Below, piece after piece: positions 21,061 to 30,957 of a stretch of DNA of 55,000 nucleotides (the first letter of the stretch is position 1; every line of letters starts with the position of its first letter). Source of the DNA: Prorocentrum cordatum (Eukaryota > Sar > Dinophyceae > Prorocentrales > Prorocentraceae); contig CAUYUJ010017815.1 in NCBI GenBank assembly GCA_963575745.1, positions 170,001 to 225,000 on the forward strand, written 5' to 3'. The notes beneath the pieces were generated by a model. That model did no database searches. It had not been told where the DNA came from and saw only the letters and a list, made by a program, of their open reading frames with translations. The translations under genes and the position numbers were made by a program.

Positions 21061-22390
21061 TCTGATGGCCCCCCCCCCACTCGCCGTAAACAGAGTGTGT
21101 GGGTCGAGAACCGCCCCCCCCCCCAGTCACCAGAAGGCCAGCCAGGGTTGCTGCTGGATGTCTCGTCAGAGAGCTTCTTGGGACGTCCTGGGGACCTCTT
21201 GGTGGGTTTCGGCCTCGGATGCAGAGGACGCGTGGCCTTCCCCGCCGCGCGCGAGGGGTCTCCTCGCTTGCCCCCCCGTGCTAGAGGCCATCAACCCTCG
21301 AGCGGGTAGGTGGGGAGCTGGTCGCGGACCATTGCCTGGGCACGAGGGAGGGCCGTCGTGTTGTGCCTCTCCGAGTCTTTGCCCGCCTCCCCCCCCTCTA
21401 CCTCAGCCTACCCCCGAGCTCCTCCAAGATTCTTCTCCCACTTCTGCCTCCCATCACTCCGCCCCTCCCATCCCTCTGGCCTTGCGTTCCTCTCCCTCGG
21501 CATTTCCTCCCAAGCCCTCCCCCCTACCCCTGTTTCCGAGCAGGCAGTTGCGTCACAGTGTGACTGACCGTCGTTTACACATGCCGATGCTACCACTGTT
21601 GATGTCCTTTCATCTCCTCCCCACCCACCCCTTCCTGTTGTTTCCCCTCCCTCTCTCCCCTTTCCTCCCTGCCCTCCTCCGGGAGCACGGCAGAAATGGA
21701 TACAACATGGCATGGCCCAGATTATTCAATCCCCTCGCCTCCGTTCCTTGATTCGCCCCTCCCCTCCTCCCAACCCCGCGTCTTTCCTCTCCTATGTTCG
21801 AATGTGAGGAGAGATCAAGATTTGATGACCTCGAACGCGTTGGAGTTCAGGAACTATGTTAAGCATTGGTCGCTTAAGGCCGCAATGTGGGGACCTCCGA
21901 ACCACGCTGGTTCCCCCCGCTCCCTCTGCAGCCTTCCTCTCCCTCTTCATCTGCTTCTCTCCTCTTCCCTCTCCTCCCTTCCTCCTCCCACCATGCCTCC
22001 CCAAGCCGCCCCCCCTCCCCCCCAGCCGCCCCCCCCCACCACACGCACACCCACGCCCACACACACACGCACACAGACACACTTTTTCATACAGCGGTGA
22101 GGTGACGGCACCGTCGCGAAGCGCCAAGCTGGGCCACGCTTAGGCGAATTTCCATTTGGCGTAGCAGATTGGTGGACCTGGGTGGTGGCAGTCGCGTGAA
22201 GGAAAAGACGCGGAGACGCGCATGGGCGTGAAGATGTTGGCGAGCGACCAGGCAAAATGCAGAAGCAGGGGCCGAGCGCCACCGGTTGACAAGGCGGTGT
22301 GCGGTGGGAGCGCAGAGTGTACAAGCCGGACGCCGCTGGCAGCGGGCGTCGTGCGAAAGTTTGAGCCAGCGGTGCTGGATTGTAATCAGA
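21061..22390. other. Unassigned, no gene recognised
   Basis: Pyrimidine-rich patches (21370-21680, 21900-22040), a CACACA run near 22050-22080, and GC-rich unique sequence. Overlapping frames on both strands lack recognisable domains. Confidence 0.45.
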
Positions 22391-22552
22391 CGAGGAAAAG
22401 GTGCCCATGCCTCTACCCTTTCCTCGTTTTCCCCCTTTTGGGCCTCCTCAGAGGCCCCCGTCGCCACCACTGGATTCGCCTCGAAATCCTGGTCAGAACG
22501 CGCCCCAGGACAGGTCCGGGGAGTAGCAAGATCGGTACCCTTTGGTTTCCCC
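22391..22552 (-). mobile_element. Family D element, copy 1 (162 bp, inverted)
   Basis: The reverse complement aligns with 32585-32748. The ends are an imperfect inverted repeat: GAGGAAAAGGTGCCCATGCC on the left, and GGTACCCTTTGGTTTCCCC on the right, which is the inverse of the same motif. The shared core carries TTCTGACCNGGATTTCGAGG. The right edge abuts CCAGGTAAGG, which resembles joined splice sites. No target duplication could be fixed. Confidence 0.65.
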
Positions 22553-22953
22553 AGGTAAGGGCGCGACGACTGGAGCGCAACGACAACGGGTTGCCTGGGC
22601 AGACGCGGCAAGAACAGGGGGGAAAGCTGTCGGGCCACCGGCCAGGCCTTCCCGAAACGAGCTGCAGCAGCAGTGTCGGCACCGAGCGTGCCAGCTTGAG
22701 GGCCGCGTCGCTGTGCGCGGCGCCGCCCGTGCTCACGAAGGACATCCCCAACGCGGGGGGCGAAACAGACAAAGAGGACAAAACGTGCTGGCCGGCGCTG
22801 GCCGGGCGAGAGAAGAGATAACTCCGAGGGAGGCCAGGGCGCCCGCGCCCCCATTGCCCAAACGGCGAAGCGTTGAGCACGCGCGGGCCCAGCCCTGCGG
22901 CGGGAGCCTGAGCCAAGACGAGAGCCATCTTCCAGCCCAGACCCCCTCGAGTC
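22553..22953. other. GC-rich unique sequence, ambiguous coding
   Basis: Several frames on both strands are open for more than 100 codons and look GC3-rich, so strand and frame cannot be decided. No domain is recognised. Confidence 0.3.
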
Positions 22954-23070
22954 ATGAAAAAATCACGACGGGAGGTTTTTCCATATGTTCGGCCTCTGGG
23001 GGCCCCTACCGGGCCTCGGGACCGTCAAAAAACGACTCAGGATGAAAAACGGTCCTGGGGAATGGGTCCA
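22954..23070 (+). repeat. Family G dispersed repeat, copy 2
   Basis: It matches 3300-3437 through ATGAAAAAATCACGACGGG, CCGGGCCTCGGGACCGTC and the CGGTCCTGGGGAATGGGTCC end. Confidence 0.6.
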
Positions 23071-23399
23071 ATCCTCTGGGGGTCGACGTCACGAAATAAT
23101 CATGACGTCGGGGGTCTGGGAGCAGAGAGGCTGCACAATCCCCGCGAGGAGCAGAAGACAGGGGCACACACAGAAACATGGCAGCGCGAATGCTAGCATG
23201 AGGGCAGGACCCCTCGAGGGCACCGCCAAGCGGGCAACAGCAAAGGCAGGTGTGCAACGACCAGGCGCGGCTGGACCAAGAGCCGGCGCCAGCCCTGGCA
23301 CCGGTGCCAGTCTTGAGTTGCGGGCCCCCACCAGAGGGGAAGCCGGCGAGGGGCGAGCCGACCGGCAGGGTCCCGGGTCGAGCCTAAGACAAGCCGACG

Positions 23400-23705
23400 C
23401 GCACATACACACGCACGCACCACGCACACGCACACACACACACACAAACACAAACACACACAGGAGCTGCTCCATGCCGGATGATGTTGGCCGACGCGCG
23501 CGCGCGCTGATCAGAGAAAATTAGCCGCCGGGCCCTTACTGAGCAGTGGCAGGGCAATCACACAAACACACACACACACACTCACACGCGCACCGTCTAG
23601 GAGTCGCGGCCACGCGCGTGGCGGCCCGGCGTAGCACAGGTCGAAGAAGCGCGCACCGGTTCACACAAACACGCATACAAACACACACACACACCAAAAA
23701 AAAAA
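23400..23705. repeat. Cluster of (CA)n microsatellites
   Basis: CACACA runs at about 23405-23465, 23558-23590 and 23663-23697, the last followed by a run of A. GC-rich unique sequence lies between them. Confidence 0.8.
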
Positions 23706-23713
23706 CCATGTGC

Positions 23714-23851
23714 AGGAAGACAGGGGGGAAGTTGCTGGTGAAGCAGATCGAGATCCCAGAGGATTCGAAGCTGGTGAGGGCCAGGGTGGCAGAGGAGGAT
23801 TCTCTCTCCAAGGAGCACCAGGACCTGCCGCGCCACCTGGGGAGGGGGAGG
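23714..23851 (+). CDS. Possible internal exon, unknown protein
   Basis: The segment reads KTGGKLLVKQIEIPEDSKLV, then RARVAEEDSLSKEHQDLPRH. It is a charged, low-redundancy stretch with GC-rich third positions set between a CA microsatellite and a purine tract. ATGTGCAG just before 23714 could supply an acceptor (or an ATG at 23708 a start), and CACCTGGGGAGG follows. No family is recognised and no neighbouring exon is seen. Confidence 0.3.
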
Positions 23852-23948
23852 AGTTGGAGCAGGGAAAAGGAAACGGGGAAAAGGGGGGGGGGGAAGGGGA
23901 GTGGAGAAAGCATGAGGGGATAGAGGGATGGCCTCGGTAGCAAATCAT

Positions 23949-24111
23949 TCAAGAGGGAAAAAACACACAGACACAATTAATCGACGATCCCCAGGAAAAT
24001 ATAGGAAAAATATGGGAAGTGGGGGGGAAGACAGAAACCCAGAAAATATGGGAAAATATGGGGAATCTTTTTATTTGTGTGTATTCATTTGTGTATCCTG
24101 GGGCCCCTTTA
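23949..24111 (+). mobile_element. Family B element, copy 2 (163 bp, TSD ATCAT)
   Basis: It starts TCAAGAGGGAAAAAACACAC and ends TGGGGCCCCTTTA. It is flanked by ATCAT at 23944-23948 and 24112-24116. The paralogous site at 29001-29020 reads AGCAAATCATGGGAGCC without the insert, which fixes the boundaries as insertion plus 5-bp duplication. Confidence 0.9.
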
Positions 24112-24204
24112 ATCATGGGAGCCGCGCGTGTCCTCGCAACTGCGTCGTTGGAGTGTGCTAGCGTGCGCCAGCGCCTGGTAGTCGACGAGAAAGCGCCGAT
24201 TTGG

Positions 24205-24510
24205 CTACGATTCGCGTCGATTTAGCGTCGACTTAGCGTCGACTAGCAAGAGTCAACGATTAGCGTCGATTAGCGTCGATTAGCGTCGATGAGCCTCGAT
24301 TAGCGTCGACTAGCGTCGATTAGCGTCGACTAGCGTTGATGAGCGTCGATTAGCGTCGAGTAGCGTCGATTAGCGTCGACTAGCGTCGATTAGCGTCGAT
24401 AAGCGTCGACTAGCGTCGATTAGCGTCGATTAGCGTCGACTAGCGTCGATTAGCAAGAGTCGATTGGCGTCGATTTAGCGTCGACTAGCGTCGACCAGCG
24501 TCGATTCGCA
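24205..24510 (+). repeat. TAGCGTCGAT decamer array
   Basis: About 28 copies of TAGCGTCGAT or TAGCGTCGAC, with a few TAGCAAGAGTC interruptions. The paralogous family E copy at 28999-29162 lacks it, so it expanded after the duplication. Confidence 0.9.
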
Positions 24511-24590
24511 AGAGTCAGCGATATGGTACGATAGGCTCCTATGAGTTGCCGCAGAAGCAGTGGAACTGGCATGAGGGGATAGAGGGATGG

Positions 24591-25330
24591 TGTTGGGCAT
24601 TGCGGGGAGAGATCGGGGGGGAGGCAGGGGAGGAGACGGGCGGGGACAGGGTCGGGAAGAGCTGACAGAATGCCCCCGCAGACGAGTCGACCGAGGAGAT
24701 CTGCACGGGTTCACTCGACAGTGGCATTCGGGGGTACCGGTGCAGCCCCCGTCTGTTTCGCTCACGACCTGCGTTTTGCCCCATAGGCTCGGTGAGTTGC
24801 CGCGCGGGAGTTCCGCTCGGCATGCGGTGCCGCGCGGCCGTGCGCACGTGGAGCGCGCCTGGCAACTTTCACTAGTCACTAGAGGGCTCTCTGCTAAAGG
24901 AGATGGTGCCCATCCCCGACAGGGGGAGGAGAGGGAGGATGAACGAGATGACTGGTTTTTGGTATGCCGCCGTCTTGCCATCCCGACGCTGCGGTCCCAG
25001 TCGGTCTCATTCTGCCAAGCGTCGGTAAGACTCCCCCTGGCGAAGGGCCGAGCCGTGCGCAGCTGCGAACACAAAGGGGGGCGGGGCGAGCAATAAGGAC
25101 TGGGACACGGAGGGGATGAGCAGAGGCACACAGGAGCACGATGGGACGGGGGCGCGAGCTGCGGAGCGAGCGTATGCTAGGAGAGCGCTTTCTTCCAGGC
25201 GCCCGCAAGAGATACAGATGTGGCCCCCGTTCCACGTCGGAAGGGCAGCTCGTGGAAGCACAGCGCGTGCGGAGTCCTTGCGACGCGCGCAGGTCGCCCC
25301 GAAAGAACGCGTGCAAACCCTGGCAGTTGG
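24591..25330. other. Unassigned, no gene recognised
   Basis: Unique GC-rich sequence with overlapping frames on both strands and no domain. Confidence 0.45.
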
Positions 25331-26190
25331 GCCTTAGTTGGAGCTCCCTATAGGGCCACGAGGCGTGTGAGGGGTGTGACGGAATGGAGGCCAATCGGGC
25401 CTTGGTTGGGCCCCATCGGCCATGGGGCCGCGAAACATGCGAGGGATGCGCCGAAGTGAGGGGCGGGAGATCATGTGAATTGTTGCATTTGGGCCTTAGT
25501 TGGGGCTCCCTGTGGGGCCACGAAACGTGTAAGTGGTGTGCCGGAATGAGAGGCGGCAGCTCATGCGAATTGTTTCTGCATAGGGGCCTTAGTTGGAGCT
25601 CCCTATGGAGCCACGAAGGGTGCGAGGGGTGTGCCGAAATGAGTAGAGGGAGCTCGTGTAAATTGTGGTATTTGCTTTTAACCTAGGGCTCCCCATAGGG
25701 CCAGGAAGCGTTCGAGGGATGTGCCGAAACGATGGGCGGGAACTCGTGTGAACTCTGGCATTTGGGCCTCAGCTGGGACCCCCTGTGGGGCCACGACACG
25801 TTCAAGGGATGCGCCGACATGAAGGGCGGGAGCTCCCATGTAATTTTTTGCATTTGGGCCGTAGATTGGGCTCCCTGTAAGGCCACGGAGCGTGTGAGGG
25901 GCGCGCCCGAATGAATAGCGGGAACTCATATGAACTTTTGCATTTGGGCCTTCGGTGGAGCTCCCTATGGGGCCACGACGTGTTTGAGGGGTTTACCGAA
26001 ATAATCGGCGAGAGCTCCCATGTGAACTTTGGCAGTCGGGCCTGAGCTTGGGCTCCCTGTGGGGCCACGACACGTGCGAGGGGTGTGCCGGAATGAGAGG
26101 CTGAAGCTCATGTGTACTTTGGCACTTGGGCCTTAGGTGTGGCCCCAATGTGGCCACGGAGCGTGCGAGGGGTGTGCCGGAATGCGAAGG
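25331..26190 (+). repeat. 91-bp satellite, array 1 (about 9.5 copies)
   Basis: The unit contains GGAGCTCCCTATGGGGCCAC, GAAACGTGTGAGGGGTGTGC and CGAAATGAG, followed by an array-specific spacer ending TTTGCATTTGGGCC. Measured spacings are 90-95 bases. As 91 is not a multiple of three, frames shift every copy, so it is non-coding. Confidence 0.9.
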
Positions 26191-27235
26191 GTGAGAGGGA
26201 GGAGGGGGAGGAAGAGGGAAGGATTGTCGCGGGGCGGTTCGGATTCAAAACGAGGGCCCAACACGACAGGATGGTTGGGAAAAAGAGGGGGAGCCCGAGG
26301 AACGCGACGAGGAAGACGAGGAGGACGAAAAGAGGGGACGATGACGGCGAGGAGCACGAGGAGCAGGAGCGGGAGCAGGAGCACGATCGTCAGTACCAGC
26401 GGGGGCGCGACCGCTGTCAGGAGGAGGCAGAGTGGAGCAGGGAGGGAGGCAGGGACGGAGGAGCGAGCTGGAAGAGCAGAGGGCGCAGGGAGGATGGAGG
26501 AGCGAGGAGTTGTTTCCGCGTGCTTGCAAGTTTGTCTGCCTCGTGAGGCTTTTTCAAGCATCCGGGGACCTCCAGAGAGGAAGAGGTGGGATGACGGATT
26601 GCAGCGGAGGGAAAGGAGGCTTCAGAAAAGATGAAGGATGGAGGACGGAGGAGGTGGTGAAGGATCTCCCCAAGGACCATATGGCGACTCCGTCAGGAGG
26701 AGGAGGAGGAGGGAACGGCTGAAAACGGAGGAGGAGAAGGAGGAACAGCAAATGAGCTTGAAGAGGAGGAGGAGGAGGAGACCGAGGAGGACGTGTGATG
26801 AGATCCCGAGATGCAGAACTAGGAGGAGGAGACCACGGATGAGAACATATTGGCACACTGGAGGAGAGGAGTCGGAACAGCATCCGGAAACTTATGCATA
26901 TGAGAATGACGAGGAACACGTAGCAGGAATAGGAGGAGTGTGAGAATATTGAGGAGGACGAGGTGGAGGATAAATAGGACGATGCATAAGGGAGAGTGGA
27001 TATGAGGGACATGGTATGGGGGAGTCGGGAATGGGAAGGGGTGATGAGGGAATGCGGAGGATCGGGGAGGGGGAGCGAGCCGGGATGGGCGAGGAGGGAT
27101 GGGGTAGAAGGTTAACGGAAATTGGAGGACGAATGCAAATGGAACAAATGGAGGAGTGGAGTGCAAAACAAAGGAGGGGAGGCGGGAGGATGAATTTGGA
27201 GTAAGAGGGTTAGCAAGAAGAGTGGAGGGATGAAC
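26191..27235 (+). repeat. Purine-rich degenerate GGA sequence
   Basis: About 1 kb strongly biased to A and G with imperfect GGA/GAG units (26283-27230). At the left (26222-26292) lies a conserved tail beginning CGGATTCAAAACGAGGGCCC and ending GATGGTTGGG that is shared with other 91-bp arrays. No gene is seen. Confidence 0.65.
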
Positions 27236-27844
27236 AACAAGATGGTCGTGATCATGAGGACGAGGATAATCAGCACGAGGTGTAGGAACATGGGCAGCCT
27301 GAGCATCAGGAGGCAGCGCGGGCTCTGGCACAGGACCTCAAGAGCTTCATCATGCAGTATGACAGCTCGGCTCCGAGTGTCACCAGGACGCCACACGCTG
27401 CGCTCATTTGCTCGCAATTGCCTCACGCAATGGCGACCTCTTGCCAAGTTTGATGCCTCTCTGGTAGCCCATCTGGCGACTTTTAGAGGCGTACTTGGGG
27501 CCTCTAGGGGCCCCTTAGGTAGTTTGCTCGCAGTCTCGGGGCCCCCTTTGGGGTGGGGGGGGGTCCGAACGGCAGTTCGAGTTCCCTTTCTCAGGTCAAC
27601 CTGGTGACATGCTGGGGCCCTCTTCGGCCCTCTCCTGAGGCTCTCTTGGTTGGTCGCCTCGAGCACCTTCACGCCCGCAACAAAAAGAGATGGACTTGTT
27701 TCTCCCCTGGCGCGTAGCGGTCGTTACCCTCCCCCCCCCCATCCGGGAAGGGGCCTGGACCCCCCCCCACACACGCATGCTGGTGCGTGTGTGGGGGCGG
27801 CCTTCGAAGGAGCAGGAGGCGCTGCTGACTCGGACCCTCTCGGG
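27236..27844. other. Unassigned, no gene recognised
   Basis: GC-rich sequence with C and G homopolymers near 27550 and 27730. A degenerate CTCTTGGGGCC-type block family is visible at 27480-27660. No gene is recognised. Confidence 0.4.
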
Positions 27845-28127
27845 CAATGAAAAAACCATGACGGAGGATTTGGGGCTACTTTCGGCCTCGCCGGGCCCCA
27901 TGGGCCGTCAGAAAACGGTCCAGGACGACGCACAGGTCCCGGGGGATAGGTCTCAGGAGGGAAAAAACACACAGACACAATTAATCGTCGATCCCCCAGA
28001 AAATATGGGAAAATATGGGAAGTGGTGGGGAAGACAAAAACCCATAAAGTATGGGAAAATATGGGGAATGTTTTTATTTGTGTGTATTTATTTGTGTGTC
28101 CCAGGGCCCCTTCAAGGTCGGAGTCCA
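27845..28127 (+). repeat. Family G copy 3, interrupted by family B
   Basis: CAATGAAAAAACCATGACGG to GGGGGATAGGTC (27845-27952) aligns with copies 1 and 2. The alignment resumes with GGAGTCC just beyond the family B insert, after the duplicated AGGTC. Confidence 0.6.
27953..28114 (+). mobile_element. Family B element, copy 3 (162 bp, TSD AGGTC)
   Basis: It starts TCAGGAGGGAAAAAACACAC and ends CAGGGCCCCTTCA, flanked by AGGTC at 27948-27952 and 28115-28119. It is inserted into a family G repeat. Confidence 0.9.
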
Positions 28128-28599
28128 CTTGGTGCCTGCGCGCGTACTGCGGCGGCCGCAGCGGACCCCCGCCTCCGCGTGCCCCACCCGGCCCACGCGC
28201 TGCCCTTATCCCGGCCCCCACCCCCGGGAGCACCGACCGGCACTCCAGATTTCGTAATCAAAGGGAGGGGGGTCTCAACCCTCCCAGACGAGAAGTTTTT
28301 TGACCCCCCCAGACCATCCATGAAAGGGCGGCACTTTGCCCAGACCCCCCCTAACCCTTCAAGACAGCTCAAATCAGACCCCCCCGCCAAATGTACCCCC
28401 CCCTACTTTATTATGGAATCCGGAGTAATCGCACAACCACCTGCGCGTTTTGTTTCAGGGTGTTGGCCTCGCGGGCTGACTCCCAGGGCCTCCCAGGCGG
28501 ACCAAGAGGCCGGCAGGGGAGCCCCTGGATGGCCCCTGCGGGCCATCTCGGGACACATGGGAAGCAGGGGCCCCAAATCCCAGACCACACTACAGAGGT
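28128..28599. other. Unassigned, no gene recognised
   Basis: GC-rich sequence with several C7 runs. No consistent frame is found. Confidence 0.45.
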
Positions 28600-28860
28600 T
28601 TGCGGAAAAAACATTCGCCGCCCCCCAGAAATGGTTGCAATATTTGAAGACGAAAGCGCGCGGCGCTCAGGCAAGATCCACCTTTTGAAAACCGTCCTGC
28701 GTAGTTCAATGTATTACAAGTGTTCGCGCGAGTGTATGTTGTGTTTGGGCGAGAACCATATTTGAAAACGATCTATGCTCCGTCCATGTCAGCGTTGCAG
28801 ACTTGTAAGACGACTGTGCGCGGCGCTCAGGCGAGCACCCTATTTAATTTGGAAGACGAC
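28600..28860 (+). repeat. ~80-bp repeat family, about three copies
   Basis: Repeated TGTGCGCGGCGCTCAGGCGAG-like motifs occur at about 28658, 28733 (degraded) and 28813, each preceded by TTGCAA/TTGCAGACTTGTAAGAC. The family is shared with 14590-14770 and 35220-35580. Confidence 0.6.
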
Positions 28861-28998
28861 CACTCCACCCTCGTTATGAGTTTGAGCTTCAGACTCATAA
28901 GTGGTGAGGAAGGCTCAGGCGAAACGCCCAGCTCGCACTACTGACACGTCTGGAGTGCGACAGGGAGGAGGTACTTACATTAAACGGTAAAGGTATGG

Positions 28999-29162
28999 TT
29001 CGGTAGCAAATCATGGGAGCCGTGCGTGTCCTCGGAATTCCGTTCTTACGGTGTCCTAGCTAGCATCTGGTAATCGACGAGAAAGCGCTGATCTGGCGTG
29101 GGCTGGCGGCGATCCGCGAGGGCCAGCAAGATGGTCCGGTAGGCTCCCATGAGTTGCCGCAG
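28999..29162 (+). mobile_element. Family E element, copy 2 (164 bp, compact)
   Basis: It starts TTCGGTAGCAAATCATGGG and ends TCCCATGAGTTGCCGCAG. The inverted ends share GCAA(A/C)TCATGGGAGCC (15 of 16). It is flanked by AAGGTATGG at 28990-28998 and 29163-29171, a 9-bp direct repeat of the size made by Mutator-like transposases. On the minus strand the interior can be read as GAYRTILLALADRRQPTPDQ, which is not thought to be a gene. Confidence 0.7.
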
Positions 29163-29550
29163 AAGGTATGGAGGAGGACGAGGAGAATGACGACGAGGAC
29201 GAGCAGAAGACACGAGATGAGGAGGACGAGGAGGTGCAGGAAAGATGCGGGCCCACGACGGCCGACGGCGGCGGCGGCCCAGACGGCCCAGGTGGCGCGG
29301 GGACATCGGGCCGTGCCCCGGCTCCCCCAGCCTGGGCCGGGGCTAGTCGTGGGCGAGAACATGTCCGTATCCGCGGCCTCGCGGGCCAGGCCCCTGGGCC
29401 GCGACCTCGCGGACACGGGGCGTTTTGTCGCGCATGCCCCGCGCGGGACGCATCCGTGCGACCGCGCACCCGCGGAAGCGCGCCCGGGAGTCCAGACCGA
29501 GGGCGCGGATCCGGATACGTTCATCGCTCGTGGCTTAGGACAGGGGTACA
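29163..29550. other. GC-rich unique sequence, ambiguous frames
   Basis: A GGA-like patch (29170-29250) is followed by very GC-rich sequence open in two plus frames and one minus frame. The plus frame containing GLVVGENMSVSAASRARPLG ends at a TAG formed by the family A element. The coding strand cannot be decided. Confidence 0.3.
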
Positions 29551-29655
29551 TTTAGGTCGGGCGTGTCACCCTAAAGGCGGATTTCGGACGAAAACTAGAA
29601 AATACACCAAAAATACAAACAGATATTCAAACATTATTTCAAAAAAGCGTCCCCC
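29551..29655 (-). mobile_element. Family A element, copy 4 (inverted, truncated)
   Basis: TTTAGGTCGGGCGTGTCACC, then AAAGGCGGATTT, then AT-rich sequence matching the reverse complement of copy 3. Homology ends near GCGTCCCC at 29655, so one terminal repeat is missing. Confidence 0.65.
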
Positions 29656-29792
29656 CCCACCGCCGTGGCTGGGGTCCCTCCTCCGTGCCAGCGTTCGCCA
29701 GCGTTCGCGCCCCCGCACAGCGCGCCGGCTCGCCGCGGAGGCGTGCCCGTCCCGCACGCCTGCACCCCACGGAGCAGCAGTGTCCGCACCAG

Positions 29793-30014
29793 GTGGTGGT
29801 CGTGGTGGTGGTGAAGGTGGTGGTGGTGGTGGTGGTGGTGGTGGTGGTGGTGGTGGTGGTGGTGGTGGGTGGTGGTGGTGGTGAAGGTGGTGGTGAAGGT
29901 GGTTGTGGCGGCGATGGTGGTGGTGGTGGTGGTGGTGGTGGTGGTGGTGGTGGTGGTGGTGGTGGTGGTGGTGGTGGTGTGGTGGTCATGGTGGTGGCGG
30001 CGATGGTGGTCGTG
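29793..30014 (+). repeat. (GGT)n microsatellite of about 220 bp
   Basis: Nearly pure GGT with a few GAAGGT and GGCGAT interruptions. The G-rich strand could fold into quadruplexes. Confidence 0.95.
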
Positions 30015-30499
30015 TGCCCCCTTTCCCTCTGGAGCAGGTCTCGGCCCCCTGGGAGCTGGAGCGTGGGCTGGCTCTCCACGGGCGACTGACGGGGGATCGG
30101 GAGGGGGAGGGGGGGGGAAACGGGGGGGAGAGGGGCAGGGAGGAGAAGTGGTCGCGGGACTTTTTGGATTTCGATCACGCAAAAGCCGCAGTCAGAGTCC
30201 AGACTGTCCAGACTCGAACTCTTGATCGAATTAAGTTCCAGTGTGCCACTTCTTTCCCTCTCGTTTTCTCTTTCCCGCTCTCGCCTCCCTCCCCCTGCTT
30301 GCTTCTTCTTCCCCGCGCCTGCTCTCCCCCGTCCTTGTTTTTCCGCGCTACCCATTCGTGTATCTGTCCCTCTTCTTCGACAGCGATCAGTGAGTCGAAC
30401 TTGCAAGCTTCAAGTTTGAAACGTGGCAGGCTCCGTCGATAGACGGCCCGCCATTCCACCAGTTTCTGGTTCAGTCGGCCGACACTGTGCGTGTCTTAG
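30015..30499. other. Unassigned, no gene recognised
   Basis: G-rich then unique sequence with a TCTTTCCCTCTCG-type pyrimidine patch at 30250-30350. No product is recognised. Confidence 0.45.
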
Positions 30500-30800
30500 G
30501 CTTTATGAGGGGGGATGGGGAGGACGAAAAGGAAAAGGAAGAGGAGGAGGGGTGGAGAAGGAGGAGGAGGAGGAGGAGGAGGAAGAAGAAGCGGTTGGGC
30601 GGAGGTGCACGAGGAGGAGGCCGAGGAGTTGGAGGAGGAGAGAGCAGGGAGCAGGATGAGATGCCAGGGATGGGGTTGATGAGGAGAAGAGGGAAGGAGG
30701 AGGAGGATCAGGAGGAGGACGACGACGGCGACGGCGGCGACGAGGACGATGAGGGAGAGGGAAAAGGCGATAAGGAGAGGAAGGAGAAAGAGACTCGAAG
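30500..30800 (+). repeat. Degenerate GGA/GACGGCGAC purine-rich tract
   Basis: Imperfect GGA and GAC units with pure GGA at about 30557-30590. Confidence 0.75.
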
Positions 30801-30816
30801 ACGGAGGAACAGATGA

Positions 30817-30957
30817 CATGGAGGAGGCTGGAGGCCGAGCGCCCACACGGAAGCGAGGCTGCATGCCGGCAAGGGCTATCCCAAGGGTTTCGGCAAGGGC
30901 TTCGGCAAAGGCCGCAGGCAGGAGAGGGACTACGTCAAGGACCGCCGGCGCGGCGTT
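30817..30957 (+). CDS. Possible exon with Gly-Lys-Gly/Phe repeats
   Basis: A frame without an ATG runs on from the stop at 30814-30816 and contains GKGYPKGFGKGFGKGRRQER followed by DYVKDRRRG. Gly-Lys-rich low-complexity tails of this kind are common in dinoflagellate RNA- and DNA-binding proteins, which is why I favour this frame. The frame continues open to about 31493, but its coding look fades after 30957. GAGGCTGCATGCCGG could hold the acceptor. Other frames and the minus strand are also open, so this is a weak call. Confidence 0.3.

Larger units (their letters stand above)
23932..24568 (+). mobile_element. Family E element, copy 1 (expanded and invaded)
   Basis: It aligns with the compact copy at 28999-29162. 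It begins CTCGGTAGCAAATCAT, continues GGGAGCCGCGCGTGTCCTCG after a 163-bp family B insertion, and ends near CCTATGAGTTGCCGCAGAAG. The inverted terminal motif is GCAA(A/C)TCATGGGAGCC, changed to ATAGGAGCC on the right. A TCGAT-rich decamer array (24205-24510) expands the middle. A perfect 22-bp direct repeat flanks it at 23910-23931 and 24569-24590. Confidence 0.7.

Noticed and set aside
22413-22955. Minus-strand coding region (181 codons)
   Set aside because: It looks GC3-rich, but overlapping frames on both strands look equally coding and the end runs into a family D element. No domain is recognised.
29046-29306. Minus-strand peptide containing GAYRTILLALADRRQ as a conserved exon
   Set aside because: Its partial conservation at 24200-24560 is explained by both being family E elements with inverted ends and flanking direct repeats. 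The reading frame is not preserved there.
29154-29555. 133-codon plus frame ending at a TAG inside a family A element
   Set aside because: A second plus frame and minus frames are open over the same GC-rich sequence, and the start lies in a GGA-like repeat. The strand cannot be decided.
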